A DNA stretch of 6,599 nt, from the NCBI GenBank assembly GCA_964639075.1, contig CAZXCB010000191.1:1-6599 (forward strand), read 5' to 3'. Source of the stretch: JAENVU01 sp964639075. GTDB lineage: Bacteria; Actinomycetota; Acidimicrobiia; IMCC26256; JAENVU01. The notes below the pieces were generated by a model that had not been told where the DNA came from, ran no database searches, and worked only from the letters and a program-made list of their open reading frames with translations. The position numbers and the translations under genes are program-made. Position 1 is the stretch's first letter. Each line of letters starts with the position of its first letter. Positions 4,962-6,599 of the stretch are shown one piece after another.

Positions 4962-6056
4962 TCAGGGGCCGGGTGGGCCGGTCGTGCTCGTCGTGGTGGA
5001 GGCGGTCGTGCTCGTCGTCGAGCTCGACGAGCTCGCGGTCGTGGTCGTGCTGCTCTCCGTGGTCTCACCGAGCGTCGTGCTGGTCGGACCGGTGTCCACC
5101 GTGGCACCCACGGACCGGTGCGTGCCCGGAACCTGCGTCGAGCCCTCGGTCTCGCGCACCTCCTTGGGCTGGTCCGGCACCGCCTGGTCCGTGAGGTTCC
5201 ACTCGGCGTCGAGCGCGTGGAAGATCTGGCGGCTGAGGAGGTCGGCGCCGTCGACGGAGAAGTGGATCCCGTCGCCGGCCCGCATCACCTTGCGCACGCC
5301 GAGCTCGTTCTCGAAGCTCTGTTGATAGCGGCCGAGCGGGTCGTCGAACACCGTGTGGGCGTCGACGTAGGTGACGCCCTTCACGTGCTTCGCGGCTTCG
5401 CGGGCGATGAGCCCGACGGCCTCGGCGCCCTCCTCGAGGTCCGAGTCGCGCATCACGGGAGGCCCGACCCAGTACACCGGCCGATGCCGGGGGCCGCTGA
5501 GCTCGCGCATCATCGCCTCGGTCCGGATCCGGTAGCTGGCGGCCAGGGAGTCCGACCACACGACCGCGTCGTTCGTCCCGATCACGAACACGACGACGTC
5601 CGGGTCGATGTTGGCGAGCTCGGAGGTCGCGTGCTCGGGCCAATCGAAGAAGTCGGGGTTCAGGAGGCCACTCGACACGCTTGTGTCGTAGTGCGGCTGG
5701 ACCACGCCGGACCGCGCCGACAACTCGCCGAGCGCGGGCCCGACCGCGCGGGCGAGCGAGTCTCCGGCGATCCACAGCTGCATGGGATCGGAGGGCGTGA
5801 GGGCGCGGTGCCGGGCGGTCGCCGTGCGGGGCGGCCGCGTCGTGGTCGTGGTGTCCTCGCGGTGCGCCGGCGCGGTGCGCACCGAGGAGCTGTCTCCGGG
5901 GATCTCGACGACACCCGTGACGACGAGCGCGGTGACCACGATGGCCGCGAGCATCACCACCGACAGCACCACCGCGCCGGCGCGGTGGACGCGCGCGCGG
6001 TGGCGGGCGCGTCGCTCGCGGCGGTGCGACGGGGGGAGGATCTCGGGTTCGGCCAT
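4962..6056 (-). CDS. Membrane-anchored SGNH/GDSL-family hydrolase with Ser/Thr-rich stalk and tail
   Basis: A 364-residue protein. A short Arg/His-rich cytoplasmic N-terminus (11-25) is followed by one transmembrane helix (about 27-50), then a Thr/Pro/Arg linker with TTTTT (69-73). The SGNH domain spans about 92-300. Block I is AGDSLA with nucleophile Ser100, Gly130 (SSGLL) fits block II, GTND with Asn162 is block III, and DGIH with Asp262 and His265 is block V, so the catalytic set is complete. The last 30 residues are almost only Ser and Thr, ending GPPGP, a likely glycosylated or wall-spanning tail. It should be an extracytoplasmic esterase or acyl-hydrolase; cell-wall or glycan deacetylation is a guess, and no acyltransferase domain is fused. 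ATG at 6056 was chosen because the longer frame to 6260 runs into the ABC gene and would place 68 unrelated residues before the membrane anchor. No clear Shine-Dalgarno site is seen. Confidence 0.87.
   Translation of the reverse strand: MAEPEILPPSHRRERRARHRARVHRAGAVVLSVVMLAAIVVTALVVTGVVEIPGDSSSVRTAPAHREDTTTTTRPPRTATARHRALTPSDPMQLWIAGDSLARAVGPALGELSARSGVVQPHYDTSVSSGLLNPDFFDWPEHATSELANIDPDVVVFVIGTNDAVVWSDSLAASYRIRTEAMMRELSGPRHRPVYWVGPPVMRDSDLEEGAEAVGLIAREAAKHVKGVTYVDAHTVFDDPLGRYQQSFENELGVRKVMRAGDGIHFSVDGADLLSRQIFHALDAEWNLTDQAVPDQPKEVRETEGSTQVPGTHRSVGATVDTGPTSTTLGETTESSTTTTASSSSSTTSTTASTTTSTTGPPGP
4979..5060 (-). repeat. Low-complexity Ser/Thr codon tract with short internal repeats
   Basis: This codes for the Ser/Thr-rich C-terminal tail of the SGNH hydrolase. 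The 16-bp string at 4979-4994 recurs exactly at 5003-5018 (24 bp, eight codons apart). Positions 5015-5030 (tcgtcgagctcgacga) form a perfect 16-bp palindrome inside the poly-Ser run. Both arise from mixing ACG/ACC and TCG/AGC codons, and such tracts are prone to length change. Confidence 0.75.
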
Positions 6057-6080
6057 TCGGTCGTCAACGTCGCTGGTCGC

Positions 6081-6092
6081 GGAACGGGTTCC
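6081..6092. promoter_or_regulatory. Small inverted repeat next to a possible -10 box upstream of the SGNH gene
   Basis: Positions 6081-6092 read ggaac-gg-gttcc, 5-bp arms around 2 nt. On the minus strand this lies 2 nt downstream of TACCCT (6095-6100), a TANNNT-type -10 candidate that would give a leader of about 31 nt for the SGNH gene. The repeat would cover the presumed transcription start, so an operator is possible. The short arms and high GC make this weak evidence. Confidence 0.25.
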
Positions 6093-6147
6093 CCAGGGTA
6101 CCGGCCGGTCGCCGCCCGGCCCGGGCGCGACGGGCTCGAACGGGCGC

Positions 6148-6599
6148 TCAGGCGGGTTCGACGGCCGGGTCGGCGAGACCGCCCGGGCCGAACAGTCCCG
6201 GCGTGGCGAGCAGCTCCTCCCGGTCGAGCTGGGTCCGGTAGAGGTCCGCGTAGAGGCCACCGTGGCGCAGCAGCTCGTCGTGCGTGCCCGTCTCCACGAC
6301 GCGGCCTTCGTCGAGCACGAGGATGCGATCGGCGTTGACGATGNNNNNNNNNNAGTCGGTGGGCGATCACGATCGCAGTGCGACCGTGCAGCGCCGTGTC
6401 GAGCGCGCGCTGGATCGCGTACTCGGACTCGGAGTCGAGGTGCGACGTCGCCTCGTCGAGGATGACGATGGCCGGTTGCTTGAGCAGCACGCGCGCGATC
6501 GCAAGCCGCTGCTTCTCGCCGCCGGACATCCGGTAGCCGCGCTCGCCGACGATCGTGTCGTACCCGTCGGGCAGGCTCACGACGAGGTCGTGGATGCGC
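6148..6599 (-). CDS. ABC exporter, C-terminal ATP-binding domain (partial; interrupted by N gap)
   Basis: The C-terminal part of an ABC-type export ATPase (MsbA/MdlB-like half transporter). The gene starts beyond the right edge, so Walker A and any fused membrane domain are not visible. Seen in order: the Q-loop-to-signature segment IHDLVVSLPDGYDTIVGE; the signature MSGGEKQR (about 6506-6529); Walker B AIVILDE (about 6452-6472); the D-loop as SHLD, where SALD is commoner; and the switch histidine in IVIAHR (6359-6361). Beyond the N run the frame resumes with IVNADRILVLDEGRVVETGT, DELL and a short acidic tail ending DPAVEPA. The two halves are in different frames only because the gap is written as 10 N; a 6-nt gap restores HRL-ST-IVNAD. 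The substrate cannot be inferred. The SGNH gene follows 91 bp downstream on the same strand. Confidence 0.88.
6344..6353. other. Assembly gap (10 N)
   Basis: A run of exactly ten N inside the ABC ATPase gene, just after the switch-histidine motif. Flanking codons on both sides are intact but out of phase by one base with ten unknown bases, so the number is a placeholder and not the true length. Confidence 0.98.

Noticed and set aside
6113..6127. cgcccgg-c-ccgggcg near-palindrome downstream of the ABC stop as a terminator
   Set aside because: The 1-nt centre forces melting of inner pairs and no T run follows. It may be a weak structure, but a terminator is not supported.
6057..6260. N-terminal extension of the SGNH gene to 6260
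   Set aside because: It overlaps the ABC gene on the same strand in another frame, and the extra residues show no relation to the anchor or domain.
4830..6338. A 502-codon plus-strand frame opposite the SGNH gene
   Set aside because: Arg/Gly-rich antisense shadow that also runs through the end of the ABC gene. No domain is visible.
6148..6599. ABC transporter gene as a frameshifted pseudogene
   Set aside because: The frame change falls exactly on the N run, and both sides keep perfect family motifs, so the gap length is the better explanation.

Overview
This 6.6 kb window is very GC-rich, with long spurious open frames opposite nearly every gene. It looks like a draft or metagenome-derived assembly of a high-GC actinobacterium. 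The style fits class Acidimicrobiia or a relative: Thr/Ser-rich stalks on an envelope protein, and leaderless-type promoters of the TAGNCT-(about 6 nt)-RTG form. That taxonomic call is inference from style. A 10-N run at 6344-6353 marks a scaffold join.

Layout, left to right: (1) the C-terminal third of a HpcH/HpaI (CitE-like) lyase, probably malyl-CoA/beta-methylmalyl-CoA lyase (+, to 374). Its last codons lie inside a 44-bp sequence repeated 65 bp further on. (2) A GH16 glycoside hydrolase lipoprotein (-, 474-1313), convergent with the lyase. (3) A 163-bp divergent promoter region. (4) A monomeric sarcosine oxidase-type flavoenzyme (+, 1477-2553) with the covalent-FAD cysteine and substrate-site residues in place. 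(5) A five-helix membrane protein resembling a divergent DedA/VTT protein (-, 2542-3225), whose stop overlaps the oxidase stop by 12 bp. (6) A 541-residue acyl-CoA dehydrogenase with an extra N-terminal domain, best read as (2S)-methylsuccinyl-CoA dehydrogenase (-, 3286-4911). (7) A membrane-anchored SGNH/GDSL hydrolase with Ser/Thr-rich stalks (-, 4962-6056). (8) The C-terminal ATPase part of an ABC exporter (-, 6148 to the right edge), interrupted by the N run.

How the genes may work together: the methylsuccinyl-CoA dehydrogenase and the malyl/methylmalyl-CoA lyase are successive-stage enzymes of the ethylmalonyl-CoA pathway, which assimilates C2 units and regenerates glyoxylate. The sarcosine oxidase would release glycine, formaldehyde and H2O2 from an N-methyl amino acid, so a C2/C1 assimilation theme is possible, although the three genes are not in one operon. 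The SGNH hydrolase, GH16 lipoprotein, DedA-like protein and ABC exporter are envelope functions. On the minus strand the order of transcription is ABC exporter, SGNH hydrolase, dehydrogenase, DedA-like protein.

No intergenic stretch exceeds 165 bp. I see no rRNA, tRNA, CRISPR array or insertion sequence. I found no clearly new system; the most useful observations are the repeat at the lyase 3' end, the repeated leaderless promoter motif, the ethylmalonyl-CoA pathway link and the mis-sized assembly gap.
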